From NCBI GenBank assembly GCA_963825425.1, contig CAWGTF010000010.1, positions 186,001 to 250,000 on the forward strand: a stretch of DNA of 64,000 nucleotides, in the 5' to 3' direction. The notes beneath the pieces were generated by a model. The model did no database searches. It saw only the letters and a program-made list of their open reading frames with translations, and was not told the origin of the DNA. The DNA is from PALSA-607 sp963825425 (lineage in GTDB: Bacteria; Actinomycetota; Actinomycetes; Acidothermales; Acidothermaceae). The translations under genes were made by a program, and so were the position numbers. This document shows positions 29,550 to 38,967 of the stretch, piece by piece; positions within the stretch are counted from its first letter, which is position 1; each line of letters starts with the position of its first letter.

Positions 29550-30263
29550 CGCTGCTCCAGGTCGATCAGATCGAGGTGCGCTACGGGAACATCCGCGCGC
29601 TGAAGGGAATCTCCTTCGAGGTCGGCGAGCGCGAGATCGTCGCGTTGCTCGGCGCCAACGGCGCGGGCAAGACGACGACTCAAAAGACCATTTCGGGAAT
29701 GCTGCGGCCGACCCTCGGCTCGATCGTGTACGACGGTCAGCGCATCGACGGCATCGCTGCCCACGACCTGATTCGGCTCGGCATCTGTCACGTCCCTGAG
29801 GGGCGGCACGTATTCCCGCGCATGACCGTCGCAGAGAACCTCGAGATGGGCGCGTTCCGCTTCAAGTCCGTCGACCGAGGTGACCTCGACCATGTTCTCG
29901 ACCTGTTTCCGCGACTGCGCGAGCGTTTCAAGCAGCAGGCGGGCACGCTTTCTGGTGGCGAGCAGCAGATGCTGGCGATCGGGCGAGCACTCATGGGCAA
30001 GCCAAGGCTGCTGCTGCTCGACGAACCGTCGATGGGTCTCGCGCCGATCGTCGTCGCTCAGATCTTCGACATCGTCCGGCAGGTCAACAGCGACGGCGTC
30101 ACGGTGCTGCTCGTCGAACAGAACGCGGCCCAAGCACTCGCGCTCGCCAACCGTGGCTACGTGATGGAGACCGGCGAGATCGTGCTGTACGGGCACCGGC
30201 GGCGAGCTCCTCGCCGATGACCGCGTGCGCGCCGCCTACCTCGGGGAAGAAATCGCCAGCTGA
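29546..30263 (+). CDS. livF: Branched-chain amino-acid ABC ATPase LivF (one frame break)
   Basis: Second ATPase of the importer, with Walker A GANGAGKTTTQKTISG, GICHVPEGRHVFPRMTV, signature LSGGEQQMLAIGRAL, Walker B LLLLDEPSMGL and LLVEQNAAQAL. The frame breaks near 30193; dropping one base restores GTGGELLADDRVRAAYLG and a TGA at 30261-30263. The restored length of about 238 aa is normal. ATGA overlap with livG. It closes the livJHMGF set. Confidence 0.95.
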
Positions 30264-30322
30264 CGCGCATCGCCCGTCGTCCGCTTCCCAGGCAGCTGCG
30301 CAACCATTCGCGGGAGCTGTCC

Positions 30323-31223
30323 GTGTCTACTCGTTCCGCATCGGGTGCTGCGTCGCTGATCGGCGCCGGAATTCTCTGGGGCACAGGTGGGGTCACCGGT
30401 CGTGCTCTCACCAACCGCGCGCACTTGTCCGGGATCGCGGTCGGCGCTTACCGGCTGGGTCTGGGCGGACTGCTGTTGGTCGTCGTGCTGCTCGCGGTCG
30501 GTGGTCGACCGCCGGTCGCCCGTGCCGCCTGGCAGCGGATCGGCGCCGTCGGCGGCGCTCGCGGCCATCTACCAGGGCGCCTTCTTCAGCGCGGTAGCGC
30601 TGTCGTCGGTCAGCCTTGCCACGCTGGTTGCCATCGGGTCGTCACCGGTTTGGGTACTGATCTACGAGGCCTGCGCGCAGCGCCGGTGGCCGTCGCGTAC
30701 CGGCGGGATTGTCGTGCTCGTCGCGCTCACCGGCTTGGCTCTGCTCGTCGGTCTACCTGCGGACCGATCAGCGCCAGGACGGCTCCTCGGCGGAGCAGGC
30801 CTCGCAGCGCTGTCGGGTGCGACATTCGCGGCGTTCACGCTCCTTGGACGCCGTCCCCTGGTCGCTGTCGATCAGCGCACCGTCACCGGCTACGGCTTCT
30901 TGCTGGGAGGCGTCGTCCTGGCAGTCGTGACTGCCCCGACAAGCGGGCTTGGATTCGCGCTGTCGCTCGACACCGTCGGCTTGCTCGTCTTCCTCGCAGT
31001 GGTACCGACAGCGATCGCCTACGGCCTGTTCTTTCGCGGGCTGCGGTCGGTGACGGCAGCAAATGCAACCGTGATCGCGTTACTCGAGCCCCTTACCGGC
31101 ACGCTGCTGGCCATCGCGTTGCTCGACGACAGATTGTCCCCGGCAGGAGTGGTGGGCGGCGTGCTCCTCGGGCTCTCGATCGTTGCAACGGTTCGGACGT
31201 CGATCCCGCCGGTGGGTCTGTGA
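30323..31223 (+). CDS. EamA/DMT-family transporter (one frame break)
   Basis: About 300-aa membrane protein with two EamA repeats of five helices each. The first repeat opens AASLIGAGILWGTGGVTGRAL; the second contains ALSGATFAAFTLLGRR, and the last helices include VIALLEPLTGTLLAIALLDD, the classic EamA ending. The frame changes near 30555 (GGC G GCG). Family members mostly export amino acids or other metabolites; the position behind an amino-acid importer is suggestive only. GTG 30323 was chosen as the first in-frame start. Confidence 0.85.
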
Positions 31224-31247
31224 GCCGCGGTCAGCAGCACCGTGAGC

Positions 31248-31318
31248 GAGCCCGGGCACTGTTGGCGCCGTCCAAGCCTTCCCCGGTCTTGGACGTTCTC
31301 TACTGGGCACCCGGGCTC
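31248..31318 (+). other. Nested inverted repeat downstream of the EamA gene
   Basis: GAGCCCGGG (31248-31256) pairs with CCCGGGCTC (31310-31318). Inside it CGTCCAAG (31269-31276) pairs exactly with CTTGGACG (31288-31295) around an 11-nt loop. The two perfect stems are separated by a 12/14-nt internal loop. It lies 25 bp after the stop. It could be a terminator or the fold of a small RNA; no T run follows. Confidence 0.55.
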
Positions 31319-31892
31319 GTCGGGAGACACCGTACCGAGGTCATGATGGTCACGGCAAAGCCTCCCGGCGATTCGCCGAAGAAACCTCGCGCGGTGACCG
31401 GCGATACCGTTTCTTTCCCTGGACGTCGTCGTTCGTTTACCGTCGGCGCTCGCACTCGGCCGACCACATCAGCTCCCGCTGCGGCCTGGTGTGAGTGGTG
31501 CAGGTGAGATTCTTTTCGCGCAGCGTCCGGCCGGTGAACACGAAGCGTAGTAGTGCCATTTCGAAGCGTGATCGCGAAATCCGACACCAACTAATCAAGC
31601 CGCCGAAAACGCTGACGAGGAACATCGCTCGCTTGGGCTACTTGTCGTAACTGCGCCAAAAGTGCAGACACGCCGCTCTCGGCTCGGTGGTTGATCTTTC
31701 TTCTCCGAAGGGCTGCACATCCCTGCCATTCCTCGCTACGCTCCCGATCTCCGGGTAAACAGCAGGTGGCCTCCCCGCCGGTGCCGTTTGAGAAACAGTT
31801 TGATCACAGTTTGGCCACGCTGTCGGCACGGATTTTGCAGCCCGGGGGAGTGAACTCGAGGCGGCCTAAGCGGTCGCACTGAGGAGCGCAGG
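31319..31892. other. Non-coding stretch with no recognisable gene
   Basis: About 570 bp between the nested inverted repeat and the acetyltransferase gene. Base composition falls from about 31500 onward, with runs such as CACCAACTAATC, unlike the flanking genes. Short open frames on both strands match no family I know and lack ribosome sites. A degraded gene, a regulatory leader or a recombination scar are all possible. No tRNA, IS end or phage signature was recognised. Confidence 0.6.
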
Positions 31893-32520
31893 ATGAGCCG
31901 TTCTCACATCACGGTGCGAGCCGCCGGCGCGTCCGACGTTGCCGACCTGGTCGTGCTGTGGGGCGAGCTCAAGCGGTGCGGTGCCTTGAATGGTCGGCAC
32001 ACGGCTGTCCCCGATGACCGCAGTATCGAAGAACGCGTCCGCCGACTGCTTGAGCCGTCCGAGCGGTCGCATCCTCCTTGCCTTCCTCGGCGACGATCCA
32101 GTCGGCATGGCCATGCTCACCACCGTCCCGCTAGGTGCGCTCAACGAAGCCGCGTGCGTCCAGGTCGAGTACACGGTGGTCGCCGAGGGCTTTCGCCGTC
32201 GCGGCGTCGGTCGCGCGCTGATGGGTGCGGCGGCTTGCTACGCCGAGGACATCGGTGCGGAGCAGGTCACGGTCAGCGTCTCGCCGATGTCACGTGAAGC
32301 CAACCGGTTCTACGCCCAGCTCGGTCTCGCGCCGTTGTCGGTACGCCGGGTCGCTCCGGCGTCGGCGTTGCGGCGGCGGATCGCGACCCTCGACCACGGC
32401 CCCGCTACCCACGACCTCCCGACCGGCCGGCGGCCGCTCGGTCAGCGTGCCGGGATGCGGGCCGCGCTGCGCCGCATGGCGATCGCCTCCGCGGTGGCGG
32501 AGCACCCGAACGACGCCTGA
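31893..32520 (+). CDS. GNAT-family N-acetyltransferase (one frame break)
   Basis: About 208 aa. The GNAT acetyl-CoA motif is seen as YTVVAEGFRRRGVGRALMGAA, followed by ANRFYAQLGLAPL. The N-terminal part reads ITVRAAGASDVADLVVLW. The frame changes near 32065 (CGG T CGC). ATG 31893 follows GAGGAGCGCAGG. A tail of about 55 Arg/Ala-rich residues follows the domain. The substrate is unknown. Located 79 bp before polA, which has its own promoter. Confidence 0.88.
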
Positions 32521-32587
32521 CCTGATCGCGCCGACCGGGATGTCGGCGTGATGGCCTTGCCTGTCCGGGCCTGTCTCTGGTGGTGCC

Positions 32588-32593
32588 TAGGAT
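32588..32593 (+). promoter_or_regulatory. Leaderless -10 box for polA (TAGGAT)
   Basis: TAGGAT is at -12 to -7 of the polA GTG at 32600, with no ribosome-binding site. Confidence 0.6.
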
Positions 32594-32599
32594 CACAGG

Positions 32600-35338
32600 G
32601 TGCCCAACGCATCTGCATCGCCCGCCGCGCCCGCTCTCGTTTCGATGAATTCCGCTGATCGGCCGCGGCTGCTGTTGATTGACGGTCACTCCGTGGCATA
32701 CCGCGCCTTCTTTGCTCTGCCAGTCGAGAACTTCTCGACCACCACCGGGCAGCCGACGAACGCCGTCTACGGGTTCACGTCGATGTTGATCAACGTCTTG
32801 CGTGACGAGAAGCCGACACATGTCGGAGTGGCGTTCGACATCTCGCGGCAGAGCTTTCGCACCGAGACCTTCCCCGAGTACAAGGCGAACCGATCGTCGA
32901 CGCCGAACGAGTTCAAGGGCCAGATCAGCCTGATCCAGGAAGTCCTTGCGGCGCTGGCAATTCCGGTGATCACTGCTGAGGGCTTCGAGGCCGACGACGT
33001 GATCGCCACGTTGGCGACGCAGGCCGAGGCGGACGGTCTCGACGTGCTGATCTGCTCGGGTGACCGCGACGTCTTCCAGCTCGTGAGCGCGCAGGTCACC
33101 GTGCTGTACCCGCGCAAGGGGGTCTCCGACATGGCGCGCATGACCCCAGCGGCCGTCGAAGAGCGATACGGGCTCACGCCCGGGCAGTACGCAGATTTCG
33201 CGGCGCTGCGTGGCGATCCGAGCGACAACCTGCCGAACATCCCGGGCGTCGGTGAGAAGACCGCCGCCAAATGGGTACGCGACTACGGGTCACTGACGGC
33301 ACTCGTCGACCGGGTCGACGAGGTCCCCGGCAAGGCCGGCGGCCTGCTGCGGGACCACCTCTCCGCGGTGCTACGCAACCGGCAGTTGACCGAGCTGATC
33401 CGCGACGTGCCGCTCCCTGTCGGCCCACACGATCTGTTCCTTGGCCAGTGGGATCGCGAGGCTGTCCACCGGGTCTTCGACTCGCTCCAGTTCCGGGTAT
33501 TGCGCGAGCGTCTCTACGCGACACTGTCCGCGCCAGAACCCGAAGCGGACGCCGGATTCACTGTCGATGGTGGCCAGCTCGGCGCCGACGAGGTGGCCGC
33601 CTGGCTCGCCGAGCACAGTGCGCCTGGGGTACGGCTCGGTGTCTCGGTTGCGGGTAGCTGGGGCCGCGGCACCGGTGTCGTCACCGGCCTTGCGCTCGCC
33701 GCCCCCGACGGCACTGGCGCCTACGTCGATCCGACCCAGCTGACGGAGGCCGACGACCGCGCGCTAGCTGCGTGGTTCGCCGATCCCCATCAACCGAAGG
33801 CGGTGCATGACGCGAAGGGCCCGATCCTCGCGCTGGCCGCCCGTGGGTGGCCACTGGCTGGCCTCAGCAGTGACACCGCGCTCGCCGCCTACCTGGCGCT
33901 GCCAGGTCAACGGTCCTTCGATCTGGGTGACCTCGCGTTGCGCTACTTGCATCGTGAGTTGCGCGCCGACGGCTCCGGCGGCCCGGTCGAGGCTGCACAG
34001 CTCTCACTCGATGGCCTCGACGAAGACGGCAACGCGGTCAACCAGATCGTGCGCGCCCGCGCCGTGCTCGATCTCGCAACGGCCCTCGACGGCGACCTCG
34101 GCGAGCGTGGAGCGGCCAGGTTGCTGACCGATGTCGAGTTGCCCTTGATCGGCGTTCTCGCCGGCCTCGAGCAAGTCGGCATCGCCACCGACCTCAATGT
34201 GCTTGCCGACTTGTCGAGTGAGCTCGGGGCGTCGGTCAAGGTCGCCGAGCAGGCCGCATTCGCAGTCGTCGGCCGTGAGTTCAATCTCGGCTCTCCCAAA
34301 CAACTCCAGCAGATCCTGTTCGACGAGCTCGGGCTGCCCAAGACCAAGCGCATCAAGACCGGCTACACGACAGATGCCGACGCTTTGCAGAGCCTGTTGG
34401 CGCAAACGGAGCACCCCCTGCTCGAGCACCTGCTGCACCACCGCGACGTGTCGCGGTTGAAGACAGTGGTCGACTCGCTGATCCCGATGATCGACGACCA
34501 CGGCAGGGTGCACACCACGTTCAACCAACTCGTTGCGGCGACCGGCCGGCTGTCGTCGACGGATCCGAACCTGCAGAACATCCCGATCCGCACCGCAGAG
34601 GGTCGACGGATCCGGCAGGCTTTCGTGGTCGGTGCCGGGTTCGAATCGCTCATGACCGCCGACTACAGCCAGATCGAGATGCGCATCATGGCCGACCTGT
34701 CAGGCGACGACGCGCTGGTCGAGGCGTTCAGCTCGGGCTTCGATTTCCACGCCACCACGGCGGCCAGCGTCTTCGGCGTCCCGCTTGCACAAGTCGACGG
34801 CGTGCTTCGCAACCGGGTGAAGGCGATGAACTACGGCCTCGCCTACGGTCTGTCGGCGTATGGGCTGTCGCAACAGCTCGGGATCGGCACCGACGAGGCG
34901 CGCGCCTTGATGGACGAGTACTTCGAGCGGTTCGGTGGGGTGCGCGACTACCTGAGCCGAGTGGTCGAGCGCGCGCGGCAAGACGGGTACACCGAGACGA
35001 TTCTCGGTCGCCGCCGCTACCTGCCCGATCTCAACAGCGACAACCGGCAGCGGCGCGAGATGGCCGAGCGCATGGCGCTGAACGCGCCGATCCAGGGGAG
35101 TGCCGCCGACATCATCAAGGTGGCGATGCTCAACGTCGACCGCGCGTTACGCGGCGCGCAGTTGAAGTCGCGGATGCTGCTACAGGTTCACGACGAGCTG
35201 GTGTTCGAGATTGCGAACGGCGAGCGGGCGGACGTCGAGGAGTTGGTTCGACGCGAAATGGCCAGCGCCTATCCACTCAAGGCGCCGCTCGACGTCTCGG
35301 TGGGGGTCGGCCTGAATTGGGACGCGGCCGGACACTGA
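32600..35338 (+). CDS. polA: DNA polymerase I
   Basis: 912 aa. Domains in order: a 5'-3' flap nuclease (LLIDGHSVAYRAFFAL, ADDVIATLA, SGDRDVFQLV, and H3TH region GDPSDNLPNIPGVGEKTA), a proofreading-like domain, and the polymerase. Polymerase motifs are A (LMTADYSQIEMRIMADLSGD), B (RNRVKAMNYGLAYG) and C (LQVHDELVFE). The middle domain lacks obvious DEDD exonuclease residues, as in other actinobacterial PolA. It acts in Okazaki-fragment processing and repair. GTG 32600 is set by the leaderless promoter spacing. Clean over 2.7 kb. Confidence 0.98.
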   Translation: MPNASASPAAPALVSMNSADRPRLLLIDGHSVAYRAFFALPVENFSTTTGQPTNAVYGFTSMLINVLRDEKPTHVGVAFDISRQSFRTETFPEYKANRSSTPNEFKGQISLIQEVLAALAIPVITAEGFEADDVIATLATQAEADGLDVLICSGDRDVFQLVSAQVTVLYPRKGVSDMARMTPAAVEERYGLTPGQYADFAALRGDPSDNLPNIPGVGEKTAAKWVRDYGSLTALVDRVDEVPGKAGGLLRDHLSAVLRNRQLTELIRDVPLPVGPHDLFLGQWDREAVHRVFDSLQFRVLRERLYATLSAPEPEADAGFTVDGGQLGADEVAAWLAEHSAPGVRLGVSVAGSWGRGTGVVTGLALAAPDGTGAYVDPTQLTEADDRALAAWFADPHQPKAVHDAKGPILALAARGWPLAGLSSDTALAAYLALPGQRSFDLGDLALRYLHRELRADGSGGPVEAAQLSLDGLDEDGNAVNQIVRARAVLDLATALDGDLGERGAARLLTDVELPLIGVLAGLEQVGIATDLNVLADLSSELGASVKVAEQAAFAVVGREFNLGSPKQLQQILFDELGLPKTKRIKTGYTTDADALQSLLAQTEHPLLEHLLHHRDVSRLKTVVDSLIPMIDDHGRVHTTFNQLVAATGRLSSTDPNLQNIPIRTAEGRRIRQAFVVGAGFESLMTADYSQIEMRIMADLSGDDALVEAFSSGFDFHATTAASVFGVPLAQVDGVLRNRVKAMNYGLAYGLSAYGLSQQLGIGTDEARALMDEYFERFGGVRDYLSRVVERARQDGYTETILGRRRYLPDLNSDNRQRREMAERMALNAPIQGSAADIIKVAMLNVDRALRGAQLKSRMLLQVHDELVFEIANGERADVEELVRREMASAYPLKAPLDVSVGVGLNWDAAGH

Positions 35339-35537
35339 GCAGTATCCGCTGCGCCGCTCTCATAACGGTTTCGCTGCTCTGGTGGTCCTCTGCGGGCGCC
35401 GCCGGTATCTTCTTGCCGTCCACCTCCCTGGGTTCTTCGGAGTCTGGATGTATCAAGCGGCGGGCGAGGGTCTCTTCACGAGTGGTCGCCCGCCGACTGG
35501 TTGCAGGTACTTGATCCATCTATCTGGGGAGACGCTC

Positions 35538-36188
35538 GTGAGCAAGACCACATCGTTCCAACGCCTCGGGACCGCCGGACTTGCTGCGCTCGCGGTGGTC
35601 GGTCTCCTGAGCGGCTGCGCAGCGAAGAAGAAGACGGCTGCCACGTCATCGACGGGATCCACCGCATCGGCGGCCGCGCCCGCTGCTACGAGTGCCGCGG
35701 GGGCTGCGGCCGCTTCAGCGCCGGCGGCTCAACCGTCGAAGGTCGTTGCCACCGGCGGCGGCAAGTTCTGTAAGCAGGTCGCGTCGGCGGTCAACAACAC
35801 GGCGGCCAAGGACGCCCTTACTGGCGGCGGCACGGACTCCCTCAAGCAGAGCGTGCAGAACTTCAAGAGCCTCGAGGGCAGCGTGCTTGGCTCCGCGCCG
35901 AAAGAGATCAAGCCTGATCTCGTGACGTTGTTTGGTGCGCTCGACCAGTTCTACAGTGCGCTCCAGAAGGCCAACTTCGACTTCACCAAGATTGACCCGA
36001 GCGTCGAGGCCCCGCTCCAGGCACCTGCCGTGCAAACCGCGGAACAGAACATCGACGCCTACATGAAGAACACCTGCGGCATCGACATCGGGGGCAGCGG
36101 CAGCCAGGCCAATTCCTCGGCTCAGGCCGCGGCATCCGCTGCGGTCGCGTCCGCGCTGGCAAAACTCACGGCGTCCCCCTCGAGTTGA
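35538..36188 (+). CDS. Secreted lipoprotein of unknown function
   Basis: 216 aa, no family recognised. It has a signal peptide with lipobox LSGC, a low-complexity Ala/Ser/Thr linker to about residue 65, then a compact domain with two cysteines (GGKFCKQVASAVNN and KNTCGIDIGG) that could form a disulphide. The helical middle includes LKQSVQNFKSLEGS and LVTLFGALDQFYSALQKA. An Ala-rich tail ends the protein. GTG 35538 is placed behind GGGGAGA. The upstream 200 bp show no gene, and a strong bidirectional terminator follows. An envelope role is inferred only from the signal. Confidence 0.85.
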   Translation: MSKTTSFQRLGTAGLAALAVVGLLSGCAAKKKTAATSSTGSTASAAAPAATSAAGAAAASAPAAQPSKVVATGGGKFCKQVASAVNNTAAKDALTGGGTDSLKQSVQNFKSLEGSVLGSAPKEIKPDLVTLFGALDQFYSALQKANFDFTKIDPSVEAPLQAPAVQTAEQNIDAYMKNTCGIDIGGSGSQANSSAQAAASAAVASALAKLTASPSS

Positions 36189-36209
36189 TCCGCTTCAGAC
36201 CGTGACATC

Positions 36210-36250
36210 ACCGGGTGGCTCGCCAAGCTCCTTGGCTAGCCACCCGGTTT
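36210..36250. terminator. Bidirectional terminator between convergent genes
   Basis: An 11-bp stem, ACCGGGTGGCT with AGCCACCCGGT, is extended after one mismatch by GCCAA/TTGGC, has a 5-nt loop, and is followed by TTT. It serves the lipoprotein gene on the plus strand and overlaps the stop of the convergent methyltransferase gene. Confidence 0.85.
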
Positions 36251-37039
36251 GTCACAGACGAAGATGGCCGTGCCGGGAATCAGTCGGCCACGCAGCGGTG
36301 ACCAGCCACCCCACGCCCGCAGGTTGTCGGCCGGCCATTCCGGCTCGATGAGATCGGTCAATGCGAAGCCGGCGCCGACGATGTCGCGGACCCGGTCGCC
36401 AAGTGTTCGGTGGTGCTCGACGTAGGTTGCTCGCCCGTCGGCGTCCGCTTCGACGTACGGCGTGCGGTCGAAGTACGACGAGCTGACCGTGAGGCCGCCA
36501 GGGCCCGGGTCGTCGGGGAGCGCCCAGCGGATCGGGTGGGTCACCGAGAACACGAACCGGCCGCCGGGGCGCAGCACGCGGAACACCTCGCGCAGCACGT
36601 CTGCGGAGCCGGCCACGAAGGGCAGTGCGCCGTAGGCGCTGCATGCGAGGTCCACGCGGGAGTCCGCAAGTGGTAGCGCGCAGGCGTCACCCTGAATGAG
36701 GTGGACGCCTGGGTGCGCGGCCGCGTGGGTCAGCTGGCGCATCGACAGGTCCATCGCGATGCAGTCAGCGCCTTGAGCGGCCAACCACCCGGAGCACTGG
36801 GCCGCACCGCAGCCAACCTCAAGCACCCAGCTGCCGGCCAGGCGAGCAACCGGGCCCAGCAACTCGGCGTCCGCTTCGTCCAGGCCCTCGGGGCCCCAGA
36901 TGAACCTGGCAGCACCGCGGCCGCCGAGGAACTCCCCGTGCTCGGACTGGTAGTCGTCGGCGGCGGCGTCCCACCATCGGCGGTTGGCCCGCACCGTCTC
37001 GTCGGCGCCGACCACCCGCCGTCCGACTTCGGACGTCAC
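36236..37039 (-). CDS. SAM-dependent class I methyltransferase
   Basis: 267 aa. SAM motif I is VLEVGCGAAQCSGWLAAQG, motif II is CIAMDLSMRQL, DACALPLADSRVDLACSAYG is the post-I region, and REVFRVLRPGGRFVFSVTHP is the family hallmark of small-molecule methyltransferases. GTG 37039 is behind GGGAGGAGGGGG. The substrate is unknown. Opposite orientation to polA and rpsA. No frame break. Confidence 0.93.
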   Translation of the reverse strand: MTSEVGRRVVGADETVRANRRWWDAAADDYQSEHGEFLGGRGAARFIWGPEGLDEADAELLGPVARLAGSWVLEVGCGAAQCSGWLAAQGADCIAMDLSMRQLTHAAAHPGVHLIQGDACALPLADSRVDLACSAYGALPFVAGSADVLREVFRVLRPGGRFVFSVTHPIRWALPDDPGPGGLTVSSSYFDRTPYVEADADGRATYVEHHRTLGDRVRDIVGAGFALTDLIEPEWPADNLRAWGGWSPLRGRLIPGTAIFVCDKPGG

Positions 37040-37069
37040 AGCTGCCCCCTCCTCCCATGATCACGACGG

Positions 37070-37098
37070 TCAATCCGGGCTCCGATGGGCCGGATTGA
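37070..37098. promoter_or_regulatory. 9-bp inverted repeat between methyltransferase and rpsA
   Basis: TCAATCCGG (37070-37078) and CCGGATTGA (37090-37098) are exact inverted repeats with an 11-bp spacer, 30 bp upstream of the minus-strand methyltransferase start and about 205 bp before rpsA. The geometry suits a dimeric repressor site or an RNA hairpin. The remaining 37100-37302 holds no gene that I can see. Confidence 0.45.
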
Positions 37099-37302
37099 CC
37101 GGTTCACAGCGTGCCACGTAAAGTGGCGGGTGCGTGTGGGCCTGCGTGTACCTCGGTATGGAGCAGGTTCGCGATCGCTTCGGTCGACTTCGGTAACCCC
37201 TCCCGCGCTTAACAGACGCAGTGTGGCCGCCGTATCGCGGCTGAGACGACGGGCCCGGGCGCGCTACCCGACCTGTTGTCCGCGACCGGAGTCCACCCCC
37301 TT

Positions 37303-38850
37303 ATGACCAGCAGCACCTACGTACGACCCGAGACCGTCCTCGGCGCCGCCCCCCACGTGTCTCCCCAGGTGGCGGTCAACGACATCGGATCCTCCGAGGA
37401 TTTCCTCGCCGCGATCGATGAGACGATCAAGTACTTCAACGACGGCGACATCGTCGACGGCACGATCGTGAAGGTCGACCGCGACGAAGTGTTGCTCGAC
37501 ATCGGCTACAAGACCGAGGGCGTCATTCCGTCCCGCGAGCTGTCGATCAAGCACGACGTCGACCCGAACGACATCGTCAAGGTGGGCGACCACATCGAGG
37601 CCCTGGTTCTCCAGAAGGAGGACAAGGAGGGTCGGCTGATCCTGTCCAAGAAGCGCGCCCAGTACGAGCGCGCCTGGGGCACGATCGAGCAGATCAAGGA
37701 AAACGACGACATCGTCACCGGCACCGTCATCGAGGTCGTCAAGGGCGGCCTGATCCTCGACATCGGCCTGCGCGGCTTCCTGCCGGCGTCCCTCGTCGAA
37801 ATGCGTCGGGTGCGCGACTTGCAGCCGTACGTCGGGCGCGAGCTCGAGGCGAAGATCATCGAGCTCGACAAGAACCGGAACAACGTGGTGCTCTCGCGCC
37901 GCGCATGGCTTGAGCAGACCCAGTCCGAGGTTCGCCAGACGTTCCTGACGACTTTGAAGAAGGGCCAGATCCGCAGCGGTGTCGTCAGCTCGATCGTCAA
38001 CTTCGGTGCGTTCGTCGACCTTGGCGGCGTCGACGGTTTGGTCCACGTGTCCGAGCTGTCGTGGAAGCACATCGACCACCCGAGTGAGGTCGTCGAGGTC
38101 GGCAACGAGGTAACCGTCGAGGTGCTGGACGTCGACATGGACCGCGAGCGCGTGTCGCTGTCGCTGAAGTCGACGCAAGAAGACCCGTGGCAGGCCTTTG
38201 CACGCACGCACGCGATCGGCCAGGTCGTGCCCGGCAAGGTCACCAAGCTGGTTCCGTTCGGTGCCTTCGTGCGCGTCGAAGAGGGCATCGAGGGTCTGGT
38301 GCACATCTCCGAGCTCGCCGAGCGGCACGTCGAGATCCCCGAGCAGGTCGTGCAGGTCGGCGACGAGATCTTCGTCAAGGTCATCGACATCGACCTCGAG
38401 CGCCGGCGCATCAGCTTGTCGCTGAAGCAGGCCAACGAGAGCAGTGGCGACAGTGCTGTCACCGACAGCCACTTTGACCCGACGCTCTATGGCATGGCGG
38501 CGAACTACGACGCCGAGGGCAACTACATCTATCCCGAGGGCTTCGACTCCGAGACCAACGAATGGTTGCCGGGGCACGAAGAGAAGCAGGCCGAGTGGGA
38601 GCGCCAGTACGCCGAGGCTCGGGCGCGCTTCGAAGCGCACCAGAGCCAGATCGTCGAAGCCCAGAAGGCCGAAGCGGCCGCCGGCACGGAAGAGGGCGCG
38701 AGCTCTTCGACGTCGTCGAGCTCGACCACACCAGACGCGCCCGCTGACGCGGCGACCCCGGACGTCGACCCCGACGCACCAGCGGGCAGCCTTGCCTCGG
38801 ACGCGCAGCTCGAAGAGTTGCGGCGCAAGCTGACGAGCGGCGAGAGCTGA
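37303..38850 (+). CDS. rpsA: 30S ribosomal protein S1
   Basis: 515 aa with four S1 RNA-binding repeats at roughly residues 45-115, 130-200, 215-285 and 300-370. Repeats three and four carry the typical NFGAFVDLGGVDGLVHVSEL and PFGAFVRVEEGIEGLVHISEL. After the last repeat a tail of about 130 residues is acidic, then Ala/Ser/Thr/Pro-rich. It helps the ribosome bind mRNA. ATG 37303 is chosen because the family N-terminus begins near there; no clear ribosome site precedes it. A canonical terminator follows. Confidence 0.97.
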   Translation: MTSSTYVRPETVLGAAPHVSPQVAVNDIGSSEDFLAAIDETIKYFNDGDIVDGTIVKVDRDEVLLDIGYKTEGVIPSRELSIKHDVDPNDIVKVGDHIEALVLQKEDKEGRLILSKKRAQYERAWGTIEQIKENDDIVTGTVIEVVKGGLILDIGLRGFLPASLVEMRRVRDLQPYVGRELEAKIIELDKNRNNVVLSRRAWLEQTQSEVRQTFLTTLKKGQIRSGVVSSIVNFGAFVDLGGVDGLVHVSELSWKHIDHPSEVVEVGNEVTVEVLDVDMDRERVSLSLKSTQEDPWQAFARTHAIGQVVPGKVTKLVPFGAFVRVEEGIEGLVHISELAERHVEIPEQVVQVGDEIFVKVIDIDLERRRISLSLKQANESSGDSAVTDSHFDPTLYGMAANYDAEGNYIYPEGFDSETNEWLPGHEEKQAEWERQYAEARARFEAHQSQIVEAQKAEAAAGTEEGASSSTSSSSTTPDAPADAATPDVDPDAPAGSLASDAQLEELRRKLTSGES

Positions 38851-38904
38851 TCGCCAGCTGATTGACGGCCGACTCCGGTTGGTCGAAGCCGTGTCGGCCG
38901 AAAT

Positions 38905-38939
38905 CGGCGGGTCTCGCTTCGGCGGGGCCCGCCGTTTTT
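38905..38939 (+). terminator. Intrinsic terminator of rpsA
   Basis: A 13-bp stem starting CGGCGGG and ending CCCGCCG, capped by a TTCG tetraloop and followed directly by TTTTT. It is the most classical terminator in the window. Confidence 0.92.
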
Positions 38940-38955
38940 CGAGCCTCACAAGGAT

Positions 38956-38961
38956 TAGCCT
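38956..38961 (+). promoter_or_regulatory. Leaderless -10 box (TAGCCT)
   Basis: TAGCCT is at -12 to -7 of the ATG at 38968, and begins 16 bp after the rpsA terminator T run. Confidence 0.6.
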
Positions 38962-38967
38962 GCCGCC

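Noticed and set aside
31300..31830. Short minus-strand frames with endings such as LHFWRSYDK as a possible integrase remnant
   Set aside because: No catalytic motif, no ribosome site and no family match that I could defend.
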